A stretch of DNA of 49,709 bases from CAIOZW01 sp049317725 (GTDB taxonomy: Bacteria; Acidobacteriota; Blastocatellia; RBC074), in assembly GCA_049317725.1 (NCBI GenBank), contig JBMOHS010000006.1:1-49709 (forward strand), written 5' to 3'. The notes under the pieces were generated by a model that ran no database searches, was not told the origin of the DNA, and was given only the letters and a program-made list of their open reading frames with translations. A program made the translations under genes and the position numbers. Shown piece after piece: positions 34,787-44,100 of this stretch (the first letter of the stretch is position 1; each line of letters begins with the position of its first letter).

Positions 34787-35613
34787 GATGCTCGCACCAC
34801 CTCAAGAATCCGTTCGGCCAACTGGTCGACCTTGGCCTCGAGCGTCTCTCCCGTCACCATCTGACAGACCACTTCACGGGTCGGAATGGCGAGATCGACG
34901 ACTTCGTAATAGCTCCCTCCCGAGCGGATCTCTTCCGGGGGAACTGTAAGGCAGGTCAACTCTTCCAGCGTCCAGCGCTGAATCGGCTGTCGCGAGGAGA
35001 GCATGATGTCGCGCGTCTTGGGAATCCGTGGCAGGTTCTGATCGTCGTTAGTGATCGTCAGCACCAACGGCAACCGTGCTTCAACCCGCTCCCAGCCGCG
35101 GTCTGTCTGGCGGCGCAGTTGGACGACCTCGGCCGTCTCTCCCGGCTCAATCCGGTCGACAAAAGAGAGGCCCGGAAGGCCAAGCTCCTCAGCGAGCAGC
35201 CCACCCGTCTGCCCTACCCCCCAATCGCCAGACTCTCTCCCCACCAGGACCAGATCGGTCTGCCCCAGTTGTCGAATGGCGGCGGCGAGTACCTGGGCAA
35301 CGGCCAGCGGATCCGGGTGGCGGTGGCCGTCGTTGATGACCCAGACCGCGGCATCGGCCTTCATCGCCAAGGCCTTGCGGAGGGCCGGCTCCCCACTCTC
35401 TGGTCCTTCACCTGGGGCATAGATCAGGACGGTGATTCGCCCCCCCTGGCGATCTCGCACCTGTAGTGCCGTCTCGAGGGCGTTCTCACAGAAGATGTTG
35501 GTCACCCAGGCCGCGCTGCCCCGCTGGGCTTCCTTGCGCTCCCCATCGAGACGAAAATCCCGCGCCGGGATCTCTGGATCGAGAATTTGTTTGAGACAAA
35601 CAACGATGTTCAC
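34783..35613 (-). CDS. etfB: Electron transfer flavoprotein beta subunit
   Basis: Partner of EtfA, binding AMP or a second cofactor. The 276-residue protein shows IVVCLKQILDPEIPARDF, ALRKALAMKADAAVWV, LVLVGRESGDWGVGQTGGLLAEELG and VLTITNDDQNLPRIPKTRDIM, all EtfB blocks. The start is a GTG at 35613 with no clear ribosome site. It is the first gene of the minus-strand electron-transfer and acyl-CoA dehydrogenase run. Upstream is a 364-base gap to the divergent DUF1080 gene with an 11-bp tandem repeat. Confidence 0.94.
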   Translation of the reverse strand: MNIVVCLKQILDPEIPARDFRLDGERKEAQRGSAAWVTNIFCENALETALQVRDRQGGRITVLIYAPGEGPESGEPALRKALAMKADAAVWVINDGHRHPDPLAVAQVLAAAIRQLGQTDLVLVGRESGDWGVGQTGGLLAEELGLPGLSFVDRIEPGETAEVVQLRRQTDRGWERVEARLPLVLTITNDDQNLPRIPKTRDIMLSSRQPIQRWTLEELTCLTVPPEEIRSGGSYYEVVDLAIPTREVVCQMVTGETLEAKVDQLAERILEVVRAS

Positions 35614-35706
35614 GTTCAGTTTTGCGGTTGGTTGCAGGTCGTGCTATTTATGTCAGCGCCGATCGGGTCGATCGCCCAACGGATCAATCGACCAATCGGC
35701 CAAGCA

Positions 35707-35750
35707 GATGGATACCCGATGGATACCCGATGGATACCCGATGGATACCC
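35707..35750. repeat. 11-bp tandem repeat, four copies
   Basis: GATGGATACCC is repeated four times without mismatch. The array lies about 95-140 bases upstream of the etfB start in the divergent gap 35614-35986. The unit length is close to one helical turn, so identical faces would recur. I see no convincing promoter boxes in the rest of the gap. Confidence 0.9.
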
Positions 35751-35986
35751 GACCGGGCGCTACTCTACGTCCGGGTTGGTGCAGTGTCAAGCCACCGCCC
35801 AGTCAGTGTCTTGGTGGACTCTGGCGAAGCCCCCTGGCAATTGATCCCCGTTGAGGGGAGCCTCTTCATCCTGCCCTTCTCTTCTCCCCTGATCGATCGA
35901 AGAGATCCGAAATGCGATGGAGGTGGCGGCCCCAGTGCTTTTGCCAACCGCGGCCAACAAGGTCGCGCCAACTGGAGATGAGCGTC

Positions 35987-36763
35987 ATGAACAAACCAGG
36001 TTCCCACGCCGGTCGATCCCGGACTCTCCCGACGATGCTCCTGCTCACCACAGCCCTCCTCTGGTCAGCGACGACGGCCACCGGACAAGCACCTGTTCCC
36101 AACCAACTGACTGCCGCCCAGAAAGCCGACGGGTGGCGGCTCCTCTTCAATGGATCGACGTTGGAGGGATGGCGGGGCTTCCATCGTCAGGATATCCCCG
36201 GAGGATGGATCGCCGAGTCGGGCACCCTCAAAAAGGTGGCGGGTCGTGGCACTCCGGAAAATCCCGGCGGAGACCTGATCACCATCGACCAATTTGCGAA
36301 CTTTGAGTTCGTGCTCGAATGGAAGATCTCCAAGGCGGGAAACAGCGGCATCAAGTATCTTGTCAGCGAAAGCCTCCCGCCCACGGGACGCGGGGCCATC
36401 AGCTTCGAATACCAAGTGCTGGATGACGAGCACCATCCCGATGCCAAGATGGGTATCGCGGGAAATCGGACCTCCGGGGCCCTCTACGATCTGATCGCTC
36501 CTGCCGCCGATAAGGTGCTTCGTCCCGTCGGTGAATTTAATGAGACCCGCATCATCGTCCGTGGAAATCTGATCGAACACTGGCTCAATGGGCGGCGCGT
36601 CGTCTCCTTCGACCGGTCGAGTGAGGACTACCGCAGCAAACTGGCCACGAGTAAATTCAAGACGACCAAGGGATTCGGTGAAGCCACCCGTGGCCACCTT
36701 CTCCTGCAGGACCACGGAGACGAGGTCTGGTACCGCAACATCCGCCTTCGCGAATTGCACTAA
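35987..36763 (+). CDS. Secreted DUF1080 (3-keto-disaccharide hydrolase-like) protein
   Basis: A 258-residue exported protein. The N-terminal signal is LPTMLLLTTALLWSATTATG with an Ala-type cleavage region before QAPVPNQLT. One DUF1080 beta-sandwich follows: GWRLLFNGSTLEGWRGF, GGDLITIDQFANFEFVLEWK, GNSGIKYLVSE, AISFEYQVLDDEHHPDA, GALYDLI and GHLLLQDHGDEVWYRNIRLREL. The family is linked to hydrolysis of 3-keto-glycosides. The ATG at 35987 has GGAG at good spacing; an ATG at 35978 is possible. It heads a plus-strand run of carbohydrate enzymes. Confidence 0.85.
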   Translation: MNKPGSHAGRSRTLPTMLLLTTALLWSATTATGQAPVPNQLTAAQKADGWRLLFNGSTLEGWRGFHRQDIPGGWIAESGTLKKVAGRGTPENPGGDLITIDQFANFEFVLEWKISKAGNSGIKYLVSESLPPTGRGAISFEYQVLDDEHHPDAKMGIAGNRTSGALYDLIAPAADKVLRPVGEFNETRIIVRGNLIEHWLNGRRVVSFDRSSEDYRSKLATSKFKTTKGFGEATRGHLLLQDHGDEVWYRNIRLRELH

Positions 36764-36873
36764 CGGCAGGTCCTGCCGACCGCGCCACCCTCTTCACGGG
36801 AAGTGGTTCCTGCCGCCTCCCCTCTTCATCCACCCGCGACACGCCAAGTCGCCTGTCACGAATCGAACGCTGC

Positions 36874-37557
36874 ATGATGAAACCAATTGTACAGATCTCC
36901 CTCGACTTGACCGATATTCGGGAAGCAATCGAGACGGCACGCATCGCCGTCGAAGCCGGAGTCGACTGGCTGGAAGCTGGCACTCCACTCATCCTCGCCG
37001 AAGGGCTGCACGGGGTCCGCGCCCTCCGCCAAGAGTTCCCCTCCCATCCGATCGTCGCCGACCTCAAAACGATGGACGGTGGCTACCTTGAAGCCGAGAT
37101 GATGGCCAAAGCTGGAGCGACCCACGTCGTCGTCATGGCCCGTGCCCATGCCGAGACGATCAAGTGTGTCGTCCAAGCGGGACGTGACTTCGGAGTCAAG
37201 GTCATGGGCGACAACATGGTCTGCGATGACAAGGCGGCGGCCAGCCGCTGGATGGAGGACCTCGGGGTCGACTACATCGTCCACCACACCGGCTTCGATG
37301 AGCGCAACGGGATCATGGCGACGACGGGGCAGCAGTTGAGCCCACTGGATGATCTCAAGGCCGTGGTTGAAGCCGTCCGGATTCCCGTCCAGGCAGTGGG
37401 AGGCCTCTCGATCGAAGAGGCCATCTCAATGCCGAAGCACGGTGCCCCACTGGTCGTCATCGGTGCTCCATTGGCGATCGATGCCCATTCTTTCAGCACC
37501 ACCAGTGGGGATCTCAAAGGAATCCTGCAGGAGATCGTTCGCCGTATCCGGGAGTAG
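36874..37557 (+). CDS. KGPDC / hexulose-6-phosphate synthase-like decarboxylase (HUMPS family)
   Basis: A 227-residue TIM barrel of the orotidine-phosphate-decarboxylase superfamily. Key residues remain: the glutamate in DWLEAGTPLI (about residue 33) and the DxKxxD motif in IVADLKTMDGGYLEAEMM (about residues 62-67). THVVVMARAH and AVGGLSIEEA follow. Family members decarboxylate 3-keto-L-gulonate 6-phosphate or join formaldehyde with ribulose 5-phosphate. No 6-phospho-3-hexuloisomerase or kinase lies nearby, so the substrate could be non-phosphorylated; that is speculation. Confidence 0.78.
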   Translation: MMKPIVQISLDLTDIREAIETARIAVEAGVDWLEAGTPLILAEGLHGVRALRQEFPSHPIVADLKTMDGGYLEAEMMAKAGATHVVVMARAHAETIKCVVQAGRDFGVKVMGDNMVCDDKAAASRWMEDLGVDYIVHHTGFDERNGIMATTGQQLSPLDDLKAVVEAVRIPVQAVGGLSIEEAISMPKHGAPLVVIGAPLAIDAHSFSTTSGDLKGILQEIVRRIRE

Positions 37558-37651
37558 GCCGATCGGTTCTGCCCGCTCCCCCTATCCCCCGATCGTTAAT
37601 CGATGTGGCCTCTTCCGCCCGAGGAACAATGGGGCCAGAAGGAGTAGTCCG

Positions 37652-38701
37652 ATGCAAGGTACAATGACTGCGGTCGTGCAATACGACCTGCAACCCGGCG
37701 CAGTGGAAGTCCGGGAACTGCCGATTCCGGAGATCGGCGAGGATGAAGTCCTCCTCAAAATTGGCGGGGTCAGCGTCTGCGGCAGCGACGTCCACCAGTA
37801 CCACGGGACACAGAGCTGGCCCGTCGCCACTCCCGTCATTCTCGGCCATGAATTTAGCGGCACAGTCGCCCAGGTCGGTCACCGGGTCCGTGCTTTCCGC
37901 GAAGGGGACCGGGTCGTCTCCGAGACGGCGGCCTACGTCTGCGGGCAGTGCATGATGTGTCGCACCGGTGCCTACAATCTCTGCCCAACACGAAAGGGGT
38001 TTGGGTACGGCATCCACGGGGCCATGGCCGGATATGCCAAAGTCCCGGAGCGATGTCTCCACCACATTCCCGACCACCTGCCGTTCGAGAAGGCCGCGCT
38101 GACCGAGCCCTGTTGCGTTGGCTACAATGCGGTCATCGAGAAGAGCCACGTCCGGCCTGGGGATACGGTGGTCGTGCTCGGTCCCGGCCCGATCGGCCTG
38201 CTCTGTGCCGAGATGGCGCGGCTCGCCGGTGCCGGGACGCTGATCGTTGCAGGCATGGCCCAGGACAGCTCCCGGCTGGCCGCCGCTCTTACCCTCGGCG
38301 CAACCCACGCCATCAACCTGCAGGAGACCAACCTCCGCGACCTGGTCCTGAGCGTTGGGGACGGCCTGGGGGCCCACCTCGTCGTCGATGCAGCGGGGGC
38401 CTCCGCCGCGCTCAAGACGGCTATGGAGATCGTCCGGCCAGCCGGCCAGATCACCAAAGTGGGCTGGGGGCCACAACCGGTCGGCATCTCGCTCGATCCG
38501 ATCGTCCAGAAGGCGGTCCGCCTCCAGGGCAGCTTCAGCCACACCTTCCAGAATTGGGAGATGGTCGTCTCGATGCTGGCCTCGGGGCAGATCAATCTGA
38601 CCCCGATCATCAGTCGGATCGGTGCCCTCGAAGAGTGGAAACCCTGCTTCGATGGAATGCACGATGGGACCTACGTCAAGGCAGTCCTCCAACCGGTCTG
38701 A
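37652..38701 (+). CDS. Zinc-dependent alcohol/polyol dehydrogenase
   Basis: A 349-residue medium-chain dehydrogenase. The catalytic-zinc cysteine and histidine are in VCGSDVHQYHG and ILGHEFSG, and the structural zinc has four cysteines in YVCGQCMMCRTGAYNLC. The nucleotide loop is VVVLGPGPIGLLCAEMARLAG. The pattern fits sorbitol, threonine or sugar-acid dehydrogenases. AAGGAGTAGTCCG precedes the ATG at 37652. It follows the KGPDC-like gene by 94 bases; oxidation of a hydroxyl before decarboxylation would fit this order. Confidence 0.88.
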   Translation: MQGTMTAVVQYDLQPGAVEVRELPIPEIGEDEVLLKIGGVSVCGSDVHQYHGTQSWPVATPVILGHEFSGTVAQVGHRVRAFREGDRVVSETAAYVCGQCMMCRTGAYNLCPTRKGFGYGIHGAMAGYAKVPERCLHHIPDHLPFEKAALTEPCCVGYNAVIEKSHVRPGDTVVVLGPGPIGLLCAEMARLAGAGTLIVAGMAQDSSRLAAALTLGATHAINLQETNLRDLVLSVGDGLGAHLVVDAAGASAALKTAMEIVRPAGQITKVGWGPQPVGISLDPIVQKAVRLQGSFSHTFQNWEMVVSMLASGQINLTPIISRIGALEEWKPCFDGMHDGTYVKAVLQPV

Positions 38702-38731
38702 TCTGACGATCAATCGACCACCACACGAAAG

Positions 38732-38788
38732 GGAGAGGGGCCTCCCCTCTCCTCTCATCAGGCGGGGAACCCGGCGCACCGGGTCCCC
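38732..38788. repeat. Two GC-rich hairpins between dehydrogenase and TIM-barrel genes
   Basis: GGAGAGGGG-CCT-CCCCTCTCC (38732-38752) is a perfect 9-bp stem. A second hairpin at 38764-38788 pairs GGGGAACCCGG with CCGGGTCCCC, with one bulged A and a CGCA loop. Neither has a T run. They may set differential stability within the transcript. Confidence 0.65.
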
Positions 38789-38810
38789 CCAAGCAGGACG
38801 AGAATCGATC

Positions 38811-39701
38811 ATGGCAATGCCCAAACTATCTGTCTTCCCGAAATGCTACATGGATGACCTCTGTGTCACCCGTTCGATGTCCCTCTTCGACTGGATCGAC
38901 CTGGCCGCGACACTCGATGTCGATGGGATCGAGCTCTATCCGGGCTTCTTCGCCAACTTCGAGCCAGACTACCTCGACCAGATTCGGCAACACCTCCAGG
39001 CGAAGAACCTCGAGGCACCAATGATGTGCGCCTCCCCCGACTTCACCCAACACGATGCCGCCGCCCGCGCCGCCGAGATCGAGAAGGAGAAGCGGATGAT
39101 CGACCTCACCGCCCGAATGGGAGGTCGTTACTGCCGGATCCTCTCTGGCCAGCGTCGCGAGGATGTCTCGCGGGCAGATGGCGTCCGTTACACGGTCGAG
39201 TGTATCCAGGAGGTCATCCCCTACGCTGCTGAGCGCGGCATCATTCTCAACATGGAGAATCACTACAAGGATGGATACTGGAAGTACCCAGAGTTTGCCC
39301 AACACCTTGACGTCTTCCTCGAAGTGATCAACCAGATCGACTCGCCCTGGTTCGGAGTCAACTACGACCCCTCAAACGCCATCATCTGCGGCGAGGATCC
39401 GCTCGAAGTCCTGGCCGCGATCAAACACCGGGTCATCACCATGCATGCCTCCGATCGCTACCTCATCAGCGGCACAATCGAAGACCTCAAGCAACAAGAT
39501 GGATCGATAGGCTATGCCAAGAACCTTCGCCACGGGGTGATCGGCAAGGGCCTCAACGACTACGACACGATCTTCTCGACCCTCCGTACCGAAGGGTTCA
39601 ACAGTTGGATCTCGATCGAAGATGGAGAGAACGGAATGGACGAACTGCGTGAGTCTGTCCGATTCCTCCGTCGCAAGATGGCCGAACACTTTGTCGCTTG
39701 A
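38811..39701 (+). CDS. Sugar phosphate isomerase/epimerase (xylose-isomerase-like TIM barrel)
   Basis: A 296-residue AP-endonuclease-2-type TIM barrel. Metal-site residues appear in the usual order: glutamate in ILNMENHYKD, aspartate in GVNYDPSN, histidine in ITMHASDR and glutamate in WISIEDGENGM. Relatives include IolE, IolI, UlaE and 3-keto-glycoside-cleaving enzymes. Its position after a KGPDC-like gene recalls ulaD-ulaE, but the intervening dehydrogenase and the missing kinase differ. AGGACGAG precedes the ATG. Confidence 0.82.
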   Translation: MAMPKLSVFPKCYMDDLCVTRSMSLFDWIDLAATLDVDGIELYPGFFANFEPDYLDQIRQHLQAKNLEAPMMCASPDFTQHDAAARAAEIEKEKRMIDLTARMGGRYCRILSGQRREDVSRADGVRYTVECIQEVIPYAAERGIILNMENHYKDGYWKYPEFAQHLDVFLEVINQIDSPWFGVNYDPSNAIICGEDPLEVLAAIKHRVITMHASDRYLISGTIEDLKQQDGSIGYAKNLRHGVIGKGLNDYDTIFSTLRTEGFNSWISIEDGENGMDELRESVRFLRRKMAEHFVA

Positions 39702-39724
39702 GCAAGGCAGAAGAGGGAGGACGG

Positions 39725-40504
39725 ATGAATCGCTTGTCAGGAAAAGTGGCGGTCGTCACCGGCGCCGGGGCCGGCATCGGGGAGGGGATCGCCCGTCTCT
39801 TTGCTGCCGAGGGGGCCCGTGTCGTCGTCTCCAACCGGGACGTCACCAAAGCCGAGGCCGTGGCCCACTCGATCTGCGAAGCAGGTGGGATGGCCATTCC
39901 AGCCCGGGCAGATGTCTCTCTTGAAAGCGACTGCCGCACGCTCATTGATGGTGCCGTCGCGACTTGGGGCCAGATCGATGTCCTCGTCAATACCGTCGGC
40001 TGGAGCGCGCGGGGAACGATTGAGGAGACGAGTGTCGACCTCTGGGACCAAGTCTTCCAGCTCAATGTCCGGAGCTCCTTCATCTGTACCCAGCAGGCTG
40101 TCACCCACATGAAGCCGCGTCAATGCGGGTCGATCCTCAACATCGGCTCTGTCAACGCCTATATCGGAGAACCAAAGCTGATGGCCTATGCCGCCTCGAA
40201 GGGTGCCTTGATGACCTTGACGCGGAATCTGGCCAGCTACCTCAATCGCTATCGCATCCGCGTCAACCAACTCAACGTCGGGTGGACACTCACGCCCAAC
40301 GAGCACTACGTCAAGGTCCACGTCGAAGGCAAGGGAGAGAACTGGGTCGAAGAGGCTTTGGAGAGCCGTCCGTGGGGACGGCTCCTCTCCCCGCTCGACA
40401 TCGCCTATGCCGCTCTCTATTTCGCCAGCGACGAGAGCGAGGCGATCACCGGATCGGTCCTCGACATGGAGCAGTATCCCGTCGGCGCGCCTCCCAACTG
40501 GTAG
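39725..40504 (+). CDS. Short-chain dehydrogenase/reductase
   Basis: A 259-residue classical SDR. The cofactor loop is VVTGAGAGIGEGIARLF with SNRD after beta-2. The serine is in LNIGSVNAYIG and the catalytic Tyr and Lys are in MAYAASKGALMTLTRNLA. DVLVNTVGW and the C-terminal GSVLDMEQYPVG replace the usual NNAG and VDGG forms. AGAGGGAGGACGG precedes the ATG, 23 bases after the TIM-barrel gene, so the two are probably co-transcribed. It likely oxidises or reduces a sugar-derived hydroxyl. Confidence 0.9.
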   Translation: MNRLSGKVAVVTGAGAGIGEGIARLFAAEGARVVVSNRDVTKAEAVAHSICEAGGMAIPARADVSLESDCRTLIDGAVATWGQIDVLVNTVGWSARGTIEETSVDLWDQVFQLNVRSSFICTQQAVTHMKPRQCGSILNIGSVNAYIGEPKLMAYAASKGALMTLTRNLASYLNRYRIRVNQLNVGWTLTPNEHYVKVHVEGKGENWVEEALESRPWGRLLSPLDIAYAALYFASDESEAITGSVLDMEQYPVGAPPNW

Positions 40505-40523
40505 CCCACCCGGGAATCACGTG

Positions 40524-41114
40524 TCAGGCCCGCGGGAAGGAGGGGTCTTCAAGGATCCGTCGAATCTGCCAGAGGTGCCGTCGCTCATGGGCTGTCATCA
40601 ACGCCAGCGACCCACCCAGCGAAAACCGCAGCAATCGCAAGGCTGGTGAGACGACCCGTGCTCGCCGCAGATCGACGCCATTCGCCCAGGTCATCAACTC
40701 CTGCAACCGATCCTGAAAGGTAAGAAATGATGGCCAGATCTCGGCCATCGGACGGTCCGGCGGCGGCAGGAAGCGGCGCGGGGCGGGCATCCGGCGGCGT
40801 GGAGGTGGCTCGACCATCGAGAGGAAGAATCGCTCGAACCACCCGCGACGGAACGGACCCTCGGCGAGCCATCCTTGCGCTCGCGCGTCATTGATCGAGG
40901 CGTGAATCACCGGAAAGTAGTTGCGTGCCGTCGCGTTGAGGTGCTCCAGGCACTGGGCGATCGACCACCGGTCCGGCCCAGGTTGCCAAGCGCACTGGGC
41001 CTCGCTCAACCCCTCGACCAAGGCTTTTGCCTCTTCCCGGATCCGGTCGACCTGTTCAAATCCATCGCGCAATTCTGGACACAGACCTTCGTGTCGAAGT
41101 GATTCAGGTGTCAT
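40524..41114 (-). CDS. DinB family metal-binding protein
   Basis: A 196-residue four-helix-bundle protein of the DinB/YfiT type. Possible metal ligands are the histidine in SIAQCLEHLNATARN (about residue 58) and the pair in MTAHERRHLWQIRRIL (near the C-terminus). The family includes thiol-S-transferases and many proteins of unknown role. GGGGAGAAGCG precedes the ATG at 41114. The gene lies 17 bases after the Rad50-like ATPase gene and is probably co-transcribed with it. Confidence 0.82.
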   Translation of the reverse strand: MTPESLRHEGLCPELRDGFEQVDRIREEAKALVEGLSEAQCAWQPGPDRWSIAQCLEHLNATARNYFPVIHASINDARAQGWLAEGPFRRGWFERFFLSMVEPPPRRRMPAPRRFLPPPDRPMAEIWPSFLTFQDRLQELMTWANGVDLRRARVVSPALRLLRFSLGGSLALMTAHERRHLWQIRRILEDPSFPRA

Positions 41115-41131
41115 CGCTTCTCCCCAAGACC

Positions 41132-44100
41132 TCACTGAACGACCGGATCACCCAAGTGAATCTGCTGATCCGTCAAGCCCTCAAAGCTGTCATCGTGGCT
41201 GATCACGAAGAGCTGTTGAAAGTCGTGGATCCGTCCAAGATGCATCGCCAAGCTCCGACGGCGCTCCTCGTCGAGGTTGGTTGTCGGCTCATCGAAGAAG
41301 GCAATCCGGATCTCCGACAGCTCCCGCAACAAAGCAAGCCGGACGGCCAATGCGGCAGCCATCTGTTCCCCTCCCGAGAGAGTCTGAAACGGTCGCGTCC
41401 AGACCCCTTCTTCGAGCGTGATCTCATACTCCCGATTCCAGCGCAAAGTCACATCATAGCGTCCAGTAATCTCCCGGTACAACCGATTCGCTTCGTGAGA
41501 GATCGAGTGTAGATAGGACTCCGTGAGGTAGGGTGCCGCACGGATCAGGAGATCGCGGATCATCTCTGTCCGCTCGCGCAGCCGGAGAAGCGTGGTGTGC
41601 TCCCGACTCAGGACGAGCGTGCGCTCGCGAAGGAGCTCCAACCGGACCCGTTCGCTGACCAGTCCGTTGAGCTGCCCTTCCAACGAGCTGCGGCGTGTTG
41701 CCACGACGGCGAGCCTTTCTCGGCAGCGATCGTACGCCTCGACGTCGCGCCGATGTGCCTCCCGGTCGTAGGCGGCTTCCAGCTCCCGCAGACGGGCGTC
41801 GACCAGTGACTGTTGCCGCGTCAGCGACTCGACCTCCTCGCCGAGCCGCGCGAGGTTCTCCTCACGGTCTGCGAGGGACTCAGCCGTTGATTGATGGGCG
41901 AGGCAAGCAAAGTGGTCAGACTCGAACTGGGTGCGATGGGAGGTGATCTCCGCCATCTCTTCGTCGAGGGAGGTATACGCCTGCAGGGCCAATTCCTGCT
42001 CCTGGCAGGTGGAGATGGCCTCGTTGGCCATTCGCCCGGCCCGATCACGGATCTGCTCCCACTCCCCTGCCCGAGCCATCACCCGATGCAACCCTTGCGC
42101 ACGACCCCGTGGATCCGCCAACTGCTCCAACTGGGACCGCACCTCCCCGATCCGCTTCTCGGGATCCCCGAGCGTCTCCAGACGGGCCTGCAGTTGATCA
42201 TACGCAGCACGCTTCGTCTCTCCCTCCGCCAGAATCTGCGCCTGCTCCTGGCGAAGGACCTCCGCACGATCGAGCTGTCGCTGCGCTTCCCGGGCCGCTT
42301 GCAACTCGACGGTCAACTGTCTCAGCCGCTCGTGTCGTCGTGCTGCCCCCGTCATCGAGAGAGAGGCGTCGAGCGCGTCCATCTCTCGCGTCAACTCCTG
42401 CTCTTGCTGCTCCATGGCACTCAAGGTCTCTGCCTGCGCACTCGAAGACTGCCGACATTCTGGCAGGCGAGCAGCTTTGACGGCGGCTTGACGAAGGGAC
42501 CGCAGCTCGTCTTCCCCGCGAGCCAACGCCTCCCCAAGTTCCTTGACCTCCAACGTTCGACGATCAAGCCCCTCGCGAAATCGCTTCTCAACAGACTCTC
42601 CAGGACGCAGATTGAGGCATCGTTCGGTCAACAGGGGGCAGAGCCCTCCCTGGTCTAGCGCTGCAATCATCTCCCGATCGCGCCTGAGTTCAGCGGTCGA
42701 TTGGCTGAGTCGAGTGGAGAGATTCTGCTGGTCAAGCTCCCGGGCAGGAAGGTCTCGCGCGATCCGGGCTTGGGCCTCGAGGTCGGCCAGCTCCGCGCGC
42801 AGTCGATCCACTTCCAAAATCAACCTGGCGCGTGATTCGGTAAGCCGTCGTCGTTCTTCCCGCTTGAGTCGACGCCGCTCCTCGGCAATGGCCGCCTGTT
42901 GCGCCTCTGCCTCGAGTCCCACCCGCTCCCGTTCCAGCTCGGGAAGGGCTGCAGCCCGTTCCTCCTCGGCGACCGCCTGTTCAATCTGACTGGTCAACCC
43001 TTGGTAGCGGGCGCGCAACCCCTTCAACTCTTCGTCGAGGATCTCGCGGGAGCGCTGGAGGCTTTGCCACTCCCCGCGAGCCTCCCGCGCCTCAGCCAGC
43101 GACCGCTCCAGCCTCTCCTGCTCTGCCATGGGCTCCGTCAATTGCGCAGCCTCACTCCGGGCCAGCGCAACCTCGGCTAACCTCTCTTCCACTTGACGAA
43201 GTTCTGCCTCGGCCGTGACACGCCGCCGTTCTGCCTCGGCCAGCAGTGCCCGCTTCTCATCGCGCTCCTGTCGCCGTTGCTCAAGGCGAGCCAATTTCCG
43301 GCCGGCCTCGGCGTATTGCTCCGCTCCTCGCTGCGACCGCCGAACGATCTCTGCCGCTTCCCGCGCCTGCAATGCGAGGGCTTCCATGCCAGCATACGTC
43401 TCGCGGCGCGTCGCCAAGACCAGCCTGCCCTCCATCGCCGCCCGACGTTGCGCCTCCAACTCCCGTATCAGCTCTGCCCAGAAGAGACTGCGCTCCTCCT
43501 GCCGCTGACGATCCCTTTCCCCTTGCTCTTGCGCCTGTCGCAGTCGCTCCAACTCTGCTTCGAGATCGGCGATCCCCTCGACCAGCGCACCATAGCCGCG
43601 CAGCTCTCCCTCGTAACCAGCCAACTGCCGTTCCGCCTCTGCCACTCGCCCTTCCACCAATCGCTGGGTTCCCCGCAATTGATCAGAGGCCTGCCGGTAC
43701 TCCTCGACCTTGAGGATCTGGTCGAAGACCGCCTTGCGCTGCGTCGCAGCCAGCCCAAAATCGTAGGTAAAGGCCCCTTGGGGAACTCCGAGGGTCGATC
43801 GAAAGAGGGAAGGAAGATCTGTCTCTGCGTCCAGTCCCAACCGCTGCCGAAGCCATGGAAGGACCTGCCCTTTCTGCTCGACCAATCGCGTCTGCGTCAC
43901 TGGATCGTAGACATAATATCCACCCGAGGTATCCCGCGTGACGTGATACTCCCTGCCGTCCAGGTCGGACTGGAACCCGACGGTTACCTGCCCTTTCTTG
44001 GCGCCCCGTTGGAGAAAATCTTCGCGTCTGTAGTCGAGGTGATCGAAGAGCACCCAGGCAATCGCTTCCAGAATGGTCGACTTCCCAGAACCATTTGGAC

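Noticed and set aside
35912..36763. A longer start for the DUF1080 protein
   Set aside because: It would place 25 residues before the signal peptide; the ATG at 35987 gives a normal signal peptide.
36764..36778. Palindrome CGGCAGGTCCTGCCG after the DUF1080 gene
   Set aside because: No loop and no T run, so not a convincing terminator; could be a protein site but there is no second copy.
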